DNA of 64,000 nucleotides from Amaricoccus solimangrovi (GTDB lineage Bacteria; Pseudomonadota; Alphaproteobacteria; Rhodobacterales; Rhodobacteraceae), in contig NZ_VFRP01000019.1 in the NCBI RefSeq assembly GCF_006385685.1, positions 29,976 to 93,975 of the forward strand, in the 5' to 3' direction. A program made the position numbers and the translations under genes. Shown piece by piece: positions 43,032 to 52,417 of this stretch. The number at the start of each line of letters is the position of its first letter. The stretch's first letter is position 1. The notes under the pieces are model-generated. The model was not told where the DNA came from. It did not search any database and was given only the letters and a program-made list of their open reading frames with translations.

Positions 43032-45105
43032 GACCGCGAGCGCGGCGGCGCGCGACATCGAGGAACTCGCGGTCTTCGTGAGCCAGCTGGCCGGGCTCGG
43101 GGTCGAGGCGCGGATCGACGCGCGGGGGATTCCCCCGGGCCTCGCGCGCAACGTGCAGTTCGACCTCGCGCCCTATCTCACCGATACGAAGCCGCTTCCC
43201 TCGGACCGGCTCCTCGTCACCGCCGCGCAGCGCGCCTCCGACGCGGGGCTCGCCGGGCTGCGCCGGCTCGCCGGCCACGCGGGCGAGGCTCGCGCCTGCG
43301 GCGCCTTCCGCGACCGGCAGGGACGGATCCAGTCGGGCGCGCGGCTCGGCTATGTGCTCGGCGCGGAACCGGCGATCCTGAACCTCGCCGACGCGGCGGA
43401 TCCGGGCTGGGACGCCGGCTGCCCGGTGATCGGCGTCGCGCCCCGTCCCGCCGTCGGGCGGCGCCGGCCCCGGCTGCTCGTCGTGGCGCCCGATCTCTCC
43501 GACGCGGGCGAGGCGCGCGATCTCGCCGATCTCGCGCTGTCGCCGAGCTTCGAGACCGCGGTCCTGACCGACGGACGGAGCAAGGACGAATGGCGCGCCA
43601 GCCGGGGCGCGGCGTTCCGGATCTATCACTATGGCGAGGCACTGCCGCTCGACCTCGCGGCGGTGGCCGATATCTGCGTGCTGCGCGCGCCGCCGAACGG
43701 CAATTACCGGCTGCGGAGCCTCATCGCCAATCTCGCCGTGACGGGCGGCGTGCTGATCGACGCGACCGAGGGGCACCTGCTCGCGGCGCGCGAGCCCGCC
43801 TTCGTCCGCGGCCCGCTCCGGACGCCGGCGCTGCACGCCTTCCTCGTCGAGACGATCCTGCCCCGCCGCGCGGCGCTCGGGGAGGCGACCCGCGACTCGC
43901 GACTCGCGCGGCAGGCCGATCCCGGTCCGTTCCTGCGCGCGATCGGTGCCGCGCCCCGGCCGCGTCCGGAGGGGGCGAAGCCGGTGGTCGCCTTCATGCC
44001 GACGAACGGCGTCGGCCTCGGCCATGCCCAGCGCTGCGGGCTGATCGCCTCGGAGATGACCGCGACGCGCCCGGTCTTCGCCGCGTTTCCAAGCTGCCTC
44101 AGGCTGGTAAAGAGCTACGGTTTCGACGTGGCGCCGCTCATCGGACGCAGCGCGCATCACGCCCAGCCGCATGAAAACGATCTCGCCAACTATCTGCGGC
44201 TGCGCGCGCTGACGGCGGGCGGCGGGGCGCTGGTCTTCGATGGCGGCTATGTGTTCGATTCGGTATACCGGACGATCCTGGAGAACCGGCTGCGCGGCCT
44301 CTGGATCCGCCGCGGCCTCTGGCAGAGCGGGCAGGACAATTCGATCGCGCTCGACCGGGAGAAGGTGTTCGACCGCGTGATCGTGCCCTGCGAGGCCTTT
44401 CCCGAGCTCAACGCCTCCTACTCCCATGGCGAGCATATCCGCGAGGTGGGGCCGATCGTGCGCCCGCGCGCGCCCGATCCCGCCGCGCGAGCGGCGCTGC
44501 GCGAACAACTCGCGGCGCGGTTCGGCCGGCCGTTCGAGCGGCTGGTGGTCTCGCTGCTCGGCGGCGGCGTGGCGGCGGACCGGGGCGCGCAGATCCAGGC
44601 GCTCTGCGGGATGATGGAGCGGCGGGAGGACACGCTGCACCTGATCGTGGTCTGGCCGACCGGGGCGACGCGGCCCGCCTGGTTCTCCTGGCGCAATTCC
44701 CGCGTCGTGCGCACCGACAGGGCCGGGGTGATCGTGGCGGCCGCCGATCTCTGCGTGGGCGCGGCGGGCTACAACACCTTTCACGAGACGCTCTACAACC
44801 GCGTGCCGACGATCTTCGTGCCGCAGACCGCCGCCTTCATGGACGACCAGCGGGCGCGGGCGCGGGCGGCGCGTGACCGGGGCGTCGCCGCGATGGTCGA
44901 GCCGCACGCGCTGATGGCGCTCGACCGCGAGATCGGCCGGGTGCTCGACGAGGGGCTCGGCGAGACGTTCCGGGCCCGGCTCGCCGCGCTCGACCTGCCC
45001 GCGCCGGGCGCGGCCGAGGCGGCCCGGCTCATCGAGGAGTTCACCGATGGATCATGCGCGCTGGACGGAGATTCTGTCGCGGATCGACCCGCGGGACGCG
45101 GCTGA
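43018..45105 (+). CDS. large glycosyltransferase-like protein with MurG/GT28-type C-terminal half
   Basis: 695 residues. The N-terminal about 310 residues contain a repeated GT-B-like pattern (RPRLLVVAPDLSDAGEARDL; DICVLRAPPNGNYRLRSLIA) without a known motif. The C-terminal part has GVGLGHAQR (near residue 330), VSLLGGGVAADRG (near 512) and VGAAGYNTFHETLYNRVPTIFVP (near 580-605), the pattern of GT28 enzymes such as MurG and UDP-sugar transferases. It is not MurG, which is half the size and has different flanks. It overlaps the previous gene by 14 bases and the next by 59. Confidence 0.78.
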   Translation: MLRCETASAAARDIEELAVFVSQLAGLGVEARIDARGIPPGLARNVQFDLAPYLTDTKPLPSDRLLVTAAQRASDAGLAGLRRLAGHAGEARACGAFRDRQGRIQSGARLGYVLGAEPAILNLADAADPGWDAGCPVIGVAPRPAVGRRRPRLLVVAPDLSDAGEARDLADLALSPSFETAVLTDGRSKDEWRASRGAAFRIYHYGEALPLDLAAVADICVLRAPPNGNYRLRSLIANLAVTGGVLIDATEGHLLAAREPAFVRGPLRTPALHAFLVETILPRRAALGEATRDSRLARQADPGPFLRAIGAAPRPRPEGAKPVVAFMPTNGVGLGHAQRCGLIASEMTATRPVFAAFPSCLRLVKSYGFDVAPLIGRSAHHAQPHENDLANYLRLRALTAGGGALVFDGGYVFDSVYRTILENRLRGLWIRRGLWQSGQDNSIALDREKVFDRVIVPCEAFPELNASYSHGEHIREVGPIVRPRAPDPAARAALREQLAARFGRPFERLVVSLLGGGVAADRGAQIQALCGMMERREDTLHLIVVWPTGATRPAWFSWRNSRVVRTDRAGVIVAAADLCVGAAGYNTFHETLYNRVPTIFVPQTAAFMDDQRARARAARDRGVAAMVEPHALMALDREIGRVLDEGLGETFRARLAALDLPAPGAAEAARLIEEFTDGSCALDGDSVADRPAGRG

Positions 45106-45457
45106 CATCGACGACATCGCCGCCGCCTTCGAGCCGCGCGCGGCGGTGCCGGGGCGCGACATCTTCCCCGAGGTGGAGGGCTGCCTGCTGCCGCGCGCCG
45201 GGTTCCGCCGGGAGGACGCGGTCGCGATCGGGCTGCGCGTGACCGAGGAGCCCGCCGATGTCGCGGACCGCGCGATGCGCGTGACCGCCTTCGCGCTCGA
45301 ACGCGACGTCGAGGTGGTGGTGCTGTCGCATGTCGACCGCTCGGGCTTCGAGCGGTTCGGCTTCCGCGTCGAGCGGGTGAGCGGCGATACCGAGGAAGCG
45401 CGCGCGGCCTGCGAGGACCAGATCCGGCGGTTCTGGAGCATCGACCTCGTGCTCTGA
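45047..45457 (+). CDS. 136-residue protein of unknown function in the glycosyltransferase cluster
   Basis: A soluble acidic protein starting MDHARWTEILSRIDPRDAAD. It has alternating strands and helices (AMRVTAFALERDVEVVVLSH, GFERFGFRVERVSG) and ends with QIRRFWSIDLVL. I see no catalytic motif. It begins 59 bases inside the previous reading frame, which is a long overlap, but the frame keeps coding-like composition past the end of that gene. Possibly a partner or regulator of the glycosyltransferases. Confidence 0.7.
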   Translation: MDHARWTEILSRIDPRDAADIDDIAAAFEPRAAVPGRDIFPEVEGCLLPRAGFRREDAVAIGLRVTEEPADVADRAMRVTAFALERDVEVVVLSHVDRSGFERFGFRVERVSGDTEEARAACEDQIRRFWSIDLVL

Positions 45458-45530
45458 CGCGTCAGGCGAGCGGGGCGCGAAACGCGCGCTCGATCAGCAC
45501 GGTCGCCTCGGAAAGGCTCGGCGCCCGGCC

Positions 45531-45956
45531 TCAGCCCGGCTCCGGACAGACCATCGGCGCCTCCGCGGCGCGGAACCGCCGGGTCATGCCGCCGCCCGTC
45601 TCCGCCTCGCCTCCCGGCGGCGCGATCGCGAGCGCGAGTTCGCTGTCGCCCGCCAGCGCGATCTCGGCGCGGATGGTCGCGCCGTCCTCCTCCCAGACCA
45701 GCGTCGTCGCATCGACGCGGCGCCAGGGAGAGAGCCGCCAGAGTTCGCCGCAACTGTCCTGGATCAGGGTGCCGTCGGAGAGAAAGGCGAGAAAGGCGCC
45801 CCGGGGCGCGCCCGGCGTTTCGTCGAGCCAGACCCGGTCGGTGATCTCCGCCTCCTCGGCCGAGCCGAGCGACAGGCCCGGCACCGCGGGCAGCGGCAGG
45901 TCGCCGCGCGAGCAGGCCGCGAGTCCGAGAAGTCCGCCAATCACCGCGCCGCGCAA
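45531..45956 (-). CDS. small lipoprotein of unknown function
   Basis: 141 residues. VIGGLLGLAAC is a lipoprotein signal with the cysteine at residue 15. The rest (VWLDETPGAPRGAFLAFLSD, SCGELWRLSPWRRVDATTLV) is beta-rich, resembling small META/lipocalin-like lipoproteins. I use the TTG at 45956 with GGGAGG five bases upstream; a GTG at 45944 is an alternative. After its TGA the same frame stays open for 22 more codons (see findings). Confidence 0.75.
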   Translation of the reverse strand: MRGAVIGGLLGLAACSRGDLPLPAVPGLSLGSAEEAEITDRVWLDETPGAPRGAFLAFLSDGTLIQDSCGELWRLSPWRRVDATTLVWEEDGATIRAEIALAGDSELALAIAPPGGEAETGGGMTRRFRAAEAPMVCPEPG

Positions 45957-46017
45957 TCGCTCCTCCCTCGCCGCCGGGGCGGGATTGGAACGTCAATCGC
46001 GCCGCCGATCAAGCCTC

Positions 46018-46929
46018 TCAGTCGCCCACCGCCGCCGCGGCCTCGCTCTCCGGCGGCTGGATGCCGAGCTTCTTCTGGCGCAGCAGCGTGTAGAGCCCGG
46101 CGGCGAGGATCAGCCCCGCCCCGAGCATGGTGAACCCGTCCGGCCGCTCGCCGAAGAGCGCGATGCCGAGGATGCCGACGAAGACGAGCTGGAAATAGGC
46201 GAAGGGCTGGACCACGCTCGCCTCGGCGAATTCGTAGACCTTGATGAGCAGGAAGTGCCCCGCCACCGCGCTGACGCAGAGCGTGGCCATCCAGAACCAG
46301 TCCGCCCCCGCGATCGGCGTCCAGAAGAAGGGCACCACGAGGGTCGAGAAGAGCGCGCCGACGACGCCGGTATAGAAGAAGGTCGTGTCGGCGTCGTCCT
46401 CCCAGGCGACCCGGCGGGTCAGGAGCGCGTAGACCGCGAACATGAGCGCCCCCGCGAGCGGATAGATCGCCGCCGGATCGAAGACCTGGAGGCCCGGCCG
46501 CAGGATCACCAGCACGCCGAAGAGCCCCACAAGGATCGCGACCCCGCGGCGCCAGCCGACATATTCGCCGAGGATCGGCCCGGCGAGCGCGGCGACGAGC
46601 AGCGGATAGACCGCGAAGATCGAATGCGCGGCGATCAGGCCGAGCTTCACGAAGGCGATCACCGTCACCCAGATCTCGACGATCAGCAGCGTGCCCCGGG
46701 TGATCTGGAGCGCGGGATGGGCCGAGCGCGCGACCCGGCGCAGCCCGCCGGCGCGCGAGGCCGACCAGATCACCGTCACGAGGGCGAAGAACCAAAAGCG
46801 CAGCGTGACCACGGTGATCACGTGGTAGCTGCTCGCGAGATGGCGCGAGATCCCGTCCTGCAGCGCGAAGATGAAGGAGACGAGGATCATCAGCAGGATC
46901 CCCAGCCGCGGGTTACTCTTGTCGGTCAC
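46018..46929 (-). CDS. DMT superfamily transporter (EamA domains)
   Basis: 303 residues with about ten membrane helices in two EamA repeats (ILLMILVSFIFALQDGISRH; LFSTLVVPFFWTPIAGADWF). RhaT/YdcZ-like drug or metabolite exporters share this form; substrate unknown. The GTG start at 46929 lies four bases after the mnmD stop, with GGAG in its last codons, so the two are probably cotranscribed. Confidence 0.9.
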   Translation of the reverse strand: MTDKSNPRLGILLMILVSFIFALQDGISRHLASSYHVITVVTLRFWFFALVTVIWSASRAGGLRRVARSAHPALQITRGTLLIVEIWVTVIAFVKLGLIAAHSIFAVYPLLVAALAGPILGEYVGWRRGVAILVGLFGVLVILRPGLQVFDPAAIYPLAGALMFAVYALLTRRVAWEDDADTTFFYTGVVGALFSTLVVPFFWTPIAGADWFWMATLCVSAVAGHFLLIKVYEFAEASVVQPFAYFQLVFVGILGIALFGERPDGFTMLGAGLILAAGLYTLLRQKKLGIQPPESEAAAAVGD

Positions 46930-46933
46930 GAAC

Positions 46934-47710
46934 TTACTCCAGGGGACGGGGCGGGCAGATCACCCGGCGCGGCGCGCGCGGGCCGAGGATCGCGCGCGTC
47001 ATGTGCTTCTTGCGGCCGAAGCCGGCCACGCGCTCCACCGCGAAACCGGCGGCCTCCAGCGCGGCCCGAACGGATCCGGCGGCGCTGTAGGTCGCGAGCG
47101 TGGCGGCGCCGGCGCTCTTCTCCGCGACTTCCGCCAGCAGGGCGGGCTCCCAGAGCTCGGGGTTGCGCGCCGGGCTGAAGCCGTCGAGAAACCACGCATC
47201 CGCCCGCCCCGGCCAGAGCGGCAGGGTCTCGCGCGCGTCGCCAATGATCACCTCGACCTCCACCGCGCCGGATCCCGGTTCGCCGAGCCGGAAGGCGCGT
47301 TCCCCGGCGCCCCAGGCCGCGACGAGCTCCCGGGCGAGCGGCGCGAGCTCCGGCCAGGGGCGGAGCGCGCGGGCCATGTCCTCCGCCGGGAGCGGATGGG
47401 CCTCGAAGGAGGTGAGGCGCAGCGTGTCCCCGCTCCCCGCCGCGCGCCAGGCGAGCGTCGCCGCGAGCGCGTTGAGGCCGGTGCCGAAGCCCAGTTCGGC
47501 GATCTGGAACGGGCGGCGGCGGCGTGGATCGGGAAAGGCCTCCCGCCGTTCCCGAAAGCGCGCGGGCAGGTCGTTGCCGGCGATGAACACGTGCCGGGCC
47601 TCGGCGAGCGCGTCGGCGTCGCCGAAATACGCCTCGCCATGGCGCGTGGAGACGGGAACGTCGCCATCGCGCCACATCACCTCGGCCTCTCGCGGAGGCG
47701 GGCGTTCCAT
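46934..47710 (-). CDS. mnmD: tRNA (5-methylaminomethyl-2-thiouridine)(34)-methyltransferase MnmD
   Basis: 258-residue DUF752 methyltransferase equal to the N-terminal half of E. coli MnmC, performing the last methyl transfer to make mnm5s2U34 in the wobble position of Lys, Glu and Gln tRNAs. IAELGFGTGLNALAA is the cofactor loop and WFLDGFSPARNPELW the active-site motif. FAVERVAGFGRKKHMTRA is the conserved C-terminal segment. The FAD half of MnmC appears as a separate divergent gene 51 bases away. Confidence 0.93.
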   Translation of the reverse strand: MERPPPREAEVMWRDGDVPVSTRHGEAYFGDADALAEARHVFIAGNDLPARFRERREAFPDPRRRRPFQIAELGFGTGLNALAATLAWRAAGSGDTLRLTSFEAHPLPAEDMARALRPWPELAPLARELVAAWGAGERAFRLGEPGSGAVEVEVIIGDARETLPLWPGRADAWFLDGFSPARNPELWEPALLAEVAEKSAGAATLATYSAAGSVRAALEAAGFAVERVAGFGRKKHMTRAILGPRAPRRVICPPRPLE

Positions 47711-47761
47711 GGTCTAACCCTCACGCTGGAATTCCGGGCAGTCTTAGTGCGGCGGCGGGTG

Positions 47762-48886
47762 ATGGGAAAGAGCGAGGCGGCGGATATTCTGGTGGTCGGC
47801 GGCGGAATCTTCGGCCTCGCCTGCGCCCATGCCTGCCTCGACCGCGGCCGCCACGTCACGCTGATCGACGCCGGCCCGACCGGCGGCGGCGCGAGCGGCG
47901 GGCCGGTCGGCGCGCTCTCGCCGCACCCGCCGGACCGCTGGAACGAGAAGAAGGCCGCGCAGCTTCGCGCCCTCGCCGGGGCGGAGGCCTGGTGGGGCCG
48001 GATCGCCCGGCTTTCGGGCCGGGATCCCGGCTACGGGCGCGTCGGCCGTTACATCCCGCTTGCCTCCGAGGCGGCCCGGGCCCGGGCGGAGGCGCATGCG
48101 CGCAACGCGGTCGATCTCTGGCCGGCGCCCTTCCGCTGGACGCTGCCGCCGCGCGACGCGCTGTCCTTCGAGGCCCCGCATGGCGCGGTCTTCGAGACGC
48201 TCTCGGCCCGGATCGACCCGCCCCGCGCCATCGCCGCGCTGACCGACGCGCTCGCGGCGCGGGGGGCGCGCCTCCTGACCGGGCACCGGGTCCTCGGCGT
48301 CGCCGAGGGTGTGGCGGAGACCGAAGCCGGCGCCATCGCTGCCCGGGCGATCCTGCTCGCGCCCGGAACCGGGGCGGGACCGCTCGCCGCGCGCTTTCTC
48401 GGCTGCGACCCGTTCCAGGCGGTGAAGGGCCAGGCGGCCCGCGTGATCCCGAGCGCGCCGCTGCCCGCGGCGCTTGTCTACGCCGACGGGCTCTATGTCG
48501 TCCCCCATGCCGACGGCACCGCCGGAATCGGCGCGACGGCGGAGAACGCCTACGCCGAGCCGCTTGGCACCGATGCCCGGCTTGACGACCTGCTCGCCCG
48601 CGCGGCCGCGCTGCTGCCCGGACTCGCGGGGGCGGAGGTCGTCCGCCGCTGGGCGGGACTGCGCCCGCGCGGGCCCCGGCCGGAGCCGATGCTGGGCGCG
48701 CTGCCGGGCAGCGAGACGCTCTTTCTCGCCGCCGGCGCCTTCCGCACCGGCTTCGGCATGGCGCCGCTGGTGGGCGAGATCCTCGCGGCCCTCGTCGCGG
48801 GCGAGGCTCCGTTGATGCCGCCCGGCTTCTCGATCGCGGAGCATCTGGCGCGGATCGCCGCTACGCGCCGCCCGGAAAGCAATTGA
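47762..48886 (+). CDS. FAD-dependent oxidoreductase, likely MnmC oxidase half
   Basis: 374-residue DAO-family flavoprotein. The FAD loop is ILVVGGGIFGLACAHACLDRG (residues about 9-29). The substrate-domain PLTG-like VKGQAARVIPSAPL, the YVVPHADGTAGIGATAE strand and the closing RWAGLRPRGPRPEPMLGALP/FLAAGAFRTGFGMAPLVGE are all shared with the C-terminal half of MnmC, which removes carboxymethyl from cmnm5U34. Glycine oxidase (ThiO) or DadA-like function is an alternative. The ATG at 47762 is preceded by GGCGGGT. It is divergent from mnmD. Confidence 0.8.
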   Translation: MGKSEAADILVVGGGIFGLACAHACLDRGRHVTLIDAGPTGGGASGGPVGALSPHPPDRWNEKKAAQLRALAGAEAWWGRIARLSGRDPGYGRVGRYIPLASEAARARAEAHARNAVDLWPAPFRWTLPPRDALSFEAPHGAVFETLSARIDPPRAIAALTDALAARGARLLTGHRVLGVAEGVAETEAGAIAARAILLAPGTGAGPLAARFLGCDPFQAVKGQAARVIPSAPLPAALVYADGLYVVPHADGTAGIGATAENAYAEPLGTDARLDDLLARAAALLPGLAGAEVVRRWAGLRPRGPRPEPMLGALPGSETLFLAAGAFRTGFGMAPLVGEILAALVAGEAPLMPPGFSIAEHLARIAATRRPESN

Positions 48887-48952
48887 CAGCGCCGCCCGGT
48901 CCCCGGATGATTCGCCGGAAAACATAATGGACCGTCGGAGCAGGACAGGCCC

Positions 48953-51900
48953 TTGCACTTCACCCGGCTGCGCCTTCTCGGCTTCAAGAGCTTCGTCGAC
49001 CCGACGGAGCTGACGATCGCGCCCGGCCTGACCGGCGTGATCGGCCCGAACGGCTGCGGCAAGTCCAACCTGCTCGAGGCGCTACGCTGGGTGATGGGCG
49101 AGACCCGCGCCAGCGTGATGCGCGGCGACGGGATGGAGGACGTGATCTTCGCGGGCTCCGGCAAGCGCCCGGCGCGGAACCACGCCGAGGTCACGCTGAC
49201 GCTCGACAACCGCGACCGGACCGCGCCGGCGGGCTTCAACGAGGCCGACACGCTCGAGGTCGTGCGCCGGATCACGCGGGATGCCGGTTCGGCCTATCGC
49301 GCGAACGGCAAGGAGGCGCGGGCGCGCGACGTGCAGATGCTCTTCGCCGACGCCTCGACCGGCGCGCAGTCGCCCTCGCTGGTGCGGCAGGGGCAGATCT
49401 CGGAGCTCATCAACGCGAAGCCCCGCGCCCGCCGCCGCGTGCTCGAGGAAGCCGCCGGCATCTCCGGCCTCTATCAGCGCCGGCACGAGGCGGAGCTGAA
49501 GCTCCGCGCGACCGAGACCAATCTCGCCCGCGTCGGCGACGTGCTGGAGGCGCTGGAGACCCAGCTCGCCCAGCTGTCGCGCCAGGCGCGGCAAGCCGCG
49601 CGGTATCGCGAGATCGCCGAGGCGCTGCGCCGGGCCGAGGCGATGCTGCTCTGCCGCCTCTGGCGCGACGCGGAGGAGGAGCGGATGGCGACGACCATCG
49701 CGCTCACCGACACGACACGCGCCGCCGCCGCCGCCGAGGCCCGCGCGGCGGAGACGGCGCGCGCGCGCGCCGCGGCCGAGGAAGGCCTGCCCGCGCTCCG
49801 CGAGGAGGATGCGATCGCCGCCGCGGTGGCGCAGCGGATCGTTCTGGAACGCGACCGCCACGAAGCGGAGGTCCGCGCCGCCGCCGAGGCGATCCGCGCG
49901 CTGGAAGGCCAGATCCGCCAGCTCGCCCAGGACCGCGACCGCGAGGCCGCGCTCGACGCCGATGCCGGGACGATGATGGAGCGCCTCGCCGCCGAGACGG
50001 CGGAACTCATGGCCGAGGAGGAGGCGCATGGGCCAAGGCTCGCGGGCGCGCGGGACGCCGCGGCGCAGGCCGGCGGCGCGCTCGGCGTCGCCGAGGCCGC
50101 CTTCGCCGCCCGCGCCGAGACCGCCGCGCGGCTGACCGCCGCGCACGAGGCCGCGACCCGCGCCGCGGCCGAGGCCAGCCGGCGCGCGGAAGAGCTGGAA
50201 CGCGGCCTCGCCGAGGCGGAACAGGCCCGCGACGCGGCCGAGGCGGAGCAGGCGCGCGCCGCCACCGACCGCGAGGCCGCCGAGGAGACGGCCGCGCTGA
50301 CCGAGGCGCGCGCCGCCGAGGCGGAGGATGCGCTGGCCGAGGCCGAGGCCCGCGCCGCCGAGCGCCGCCGGATCGAGGCCGAGGCCCGCGCCGCGCGGTC
50401 GGAGGCGGAAGGCGCCGCCCGCGCCCTCGCCTCGGAAGCCGCGAGCCTGCGCAAGCTGATCGAACGCTCCGCCCCGGCGCGCCAGGGCATCGTCGATCTC
50501 GTCGAGGTCGCCCCGGGCTTCGAAGCGGCCTTCGGCGCCGCGCTCGGCGCCGATCTGTCGCTGCCCCCCGTCGCGGGGACGGAGGCTTCGGGCTGGCTCG
50601 ACCTGCCCCCCTGCGAGGCGCCCGAGCCCCTGCCCCCCGGCGCCGAGCCGCTGGCGCCCCGCGTCGCCGGCCCGGCCGAACTCGGGCGCCGCCTCGCCGC
50701 CGTCGGCATCGCCCCGCGCGCCGCGGGCGACGCGCTCCAGCCGCTGCTGCGCCCCGGCCAGCGGCTCGTCAGCCTCGAAGGCGATCTCTGGCGCTGGGAC
50801 GGGCTGCGCGTCGCCGCCGGCGCCGCGCCCTCGGCCGCGGCGGAACGCCTGCGTCAGCGCAACCGGCTGACGGAACTGGAAGCGCAGGAAGCCGCCGCCG
50901 AGGAGCGCGCCGAGGCCGCCCGCGCGGTCGGGGAGGACGCGGCCTCGGCCTTCGCCGCCGCGACCGCCGCCGAAACCGCCGCCCGCGCCACCCGCAAGGC
51001 CGCCGAGGCGGCCGCGGCGGAGGCCGAGCGCGCGCTCGGCCGCGCCGGAACGGCGGCCGAGGCGATCGAGACGCGGCTCGCGACGCTCAGCGCTGCCAGC
51101 ACCCGCCGCGCCGCGGAGGGCGCCGAGGCGCGCGCCGCGGCCGGGGAGGCCGCGGCCGCGCTCGCGACGCTCGCCGATCCCGCCGCCGCCCGGGCCGAGG
51201 TCGAGGCGGAGCGGTTGCGGGTCGAGGCGGCGCGGCTCACCATGCTGACCCGCCGCGCCGAGGCCGACGAACTCGAACGCGCCGGCAAGGCGCGCGAACG
51301 GCGCCTCGCCGAGATCGACCGCGACCGCGCCGGCTGGACGGCGCGCCGCGCCAATGCCTCCGACCGCCTCGCCGGGCTCGACGCCCGAGTGGAGGCCGCC
51401 GAGGAGGCGCTCGACGCCGCGCGCGACCGCCCGGCCGAACTCGACGCCCGGGGCGAATCTCTCGCCCGCGGACTCGACGAGGCCGAGGGGCGCCGGAGCC
51501 GGGCGGCGGAGGCGCTCGCCCGCGCCGAGGCCGGGCTGCGCGACGCCGAGACCGCCTCCCGCGCCGCCGAACGCGCGGCGAGCGAGGCGCGCGAAGCCCG
51601 CGCCGGCGCGGAGGCGCGCGCCGAGGCCGCCCGCGCCCGCGCCGAGGCCGAGGCCGAACGCCTGACGGCGGAGACCGGCCAGGCCCCGGCCGACCTGCTC
51701 GCCGGGCTCGGCACCGATCTCGCCGCGGTCCCGAAGGCCGCCGAGCTCGATACCGAGGTCGCGCGGCTGCGCCGCGCCCGCGGCGGGCTGGGCGCGGTGA
51801 ACCTGCGCGCCGAGGAGGATGCGCGCGAGCTTCAGATCGAATTCGATACGCTGATCGGGGAGCGGACGGATCTCGAGGAGGCGATCAAGAAGCTCCGCCT

Positions 51901-52417
51901 CGGCATCGCCGGGCTGAACCGCGAGGGCCGCGGGCGGCTTCTGGCGGCCTTCGACGAGGTGAACCGGAATTTCGCGACCCTGTTCCGGCATCTCTTCGGC
52001 GGCGGTGAGGCCAATCTCGTGCTGGTCGAGAGCGACGATCCGCTCGAGGCCGGGCTCGAGATCATGGCGCAGCCGCCGGGCAAGAAGCTCTCGACGCTGT
52101 CGCTGCTTTCGGGGGGCGAGCAGACGCTGACGGCGCTCTCGCTCATCTTCGCCGTATTCCTCGCCAATCCCTCGCCGATCTGCGTGCTGGACGAAGTCGA
52201 CGCGCCGCTCGACGACGCGAATGTGACGCGCTTCTGCGACCTGCTCGACGAGATGATCGAGCGGACCGAGACGCGATTCCTCGTCATCACGCACCACGCG
52301 GTGACGATGGGCCGGATGGACCGGCTCTTCGGCGTGACGATGCAGGAACAGGGGGTGAGCCAGCTCGTCTCCGTCGACCTCGCCGCCGCCGAACGCCTGG
52401 TCGAATCGGTCGGCTGA
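48953..52417 (+). CDS. smc: chromosome segregation protein SMC
   Basis: 1154-residue SMC condensin ATPase. The N-terminal head has GPNGCGKSNLLEALRWVMGE (P-loop 31-38). Two long Ala/Glu/Arg coiled coils flank a hinge at about residues 505-625 (GIVDLVEVAPGFEAAFGAAL). The C-terminal head has LSGGEQTLTALSLIFAVFLA (about 1052) and Walker B CVLDEVDAPLDD. It compacts the chromosome with ScpA and ScpB, which are not in the window. The start is a TTG at 48953 preceded by GGAGCAGGACAGG; the N-terminus MHFTRLRLLGFKSF fits the family. Confidence 0.97.
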   Translation: MHFTRLRLLGFKSFVDPTELTIAPGLTGVIGPNGCGKSNLLEALRWVMGETRASVMRGDGMEDVIFAGSGKRPARNHAEVTLTLDNRDRTAPAGFNEADTLEVVRRITRDAGSAYRANGKEARARDVQMLFADASTGAQSPSLVRQGQISELINAKPRARRRVLEEAAGISGLYQRRHEAELKLRATETNLARVGDVLEALETQLAQLSRQARQAARYREIAEALRRAEAMLLCRLWRDAEEERMATTIALTDTTRAAAAAEARAAETARARAAAEEGLPALREEDAIAAAVAQRIVLERDRHEAEVRAAAEAIRALEGQIRQLAQDRDREAALDADAGTMMERLAAETAELMAEEEAHGPRLAGARDAAAQAGGALGVAEAAFAARAETAARLTAAHEAATRAAAEASRRAEELERGLAEAEQARDAAEAEQARAATDREAAEETAALTEARAAEAEDALAEAEARAAERRRIEAEARAARSEAEGAARALASEAASLRKLIERSAPARQGIVDLVEVAPGFEAAFGAALGADLSLPPVAGTEASGWLDLPPCEAPEPLPPGAEPLAPRVAGPAELGRRLAAVGIAPRAAGDALQPLLRPGQRLVSLEGDLWRWDGLRVAAGAAPSAAAERLRQRNRLTELEAQEAAAEERAEAARAVGEDAASAFAAATAAETAARATRKAAEAAAAEAERALGRAGTAAEAIETRLATLSAASTRRAAEGAEARAAAGEAAAALATLADPAAARAEVEAERLRVEAARLTMLTRRAEADELERAGKARERRLAEIDRDRAGWTARRANASDRLAGLDARVEAAEEALDAARDRPAELDARGESLARGLDEAEGRRSRAAEALARAEAGLRDAETASRAAERAASEAREARAGAEARAEAARARAEAEAERLTAETGQAPADLLAGLGTDLAAVPKAAELDTEVARLRRARGGLGAVNLRAEEDARELQIEFDTLIGERTDLEEAIKKLRLGIAGLNREGRGRLLAAFDEVNRNFATLFRHLFGGGEANLVLVESDDPLEAGLEIMAQPPGKKLSTLSLLSGGEQTLTALSLIFAVFLANPSPICVLDEVDAPLDDANVTRFCDLLDEMIERTETRFLVITHHAVTMGRMDRLFGVTMQEQGVSQLVSVDLAAAERLVESVG

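Noticed and set aside
43018..45105. Assignment of the large glycosyltransferase as MurG
   Set aside because: Twice the MurG length, no N-terminal MurG glycine loop at the start, and not in a dcw division cluster.
45531..45533. Selenocysteine reading of the TGA in the lipoprotein gene
   Set aside because: No SECIS-like hairpin follows and a simple stop is the plainer reading.
49082..52297. 1071-codon open frame on the minus strand
   Set aside because: It is the mirror of smc. Its Gly/Arg/Leu-rich translation has no domain, while the plus strand gives a full SMC ATPase.
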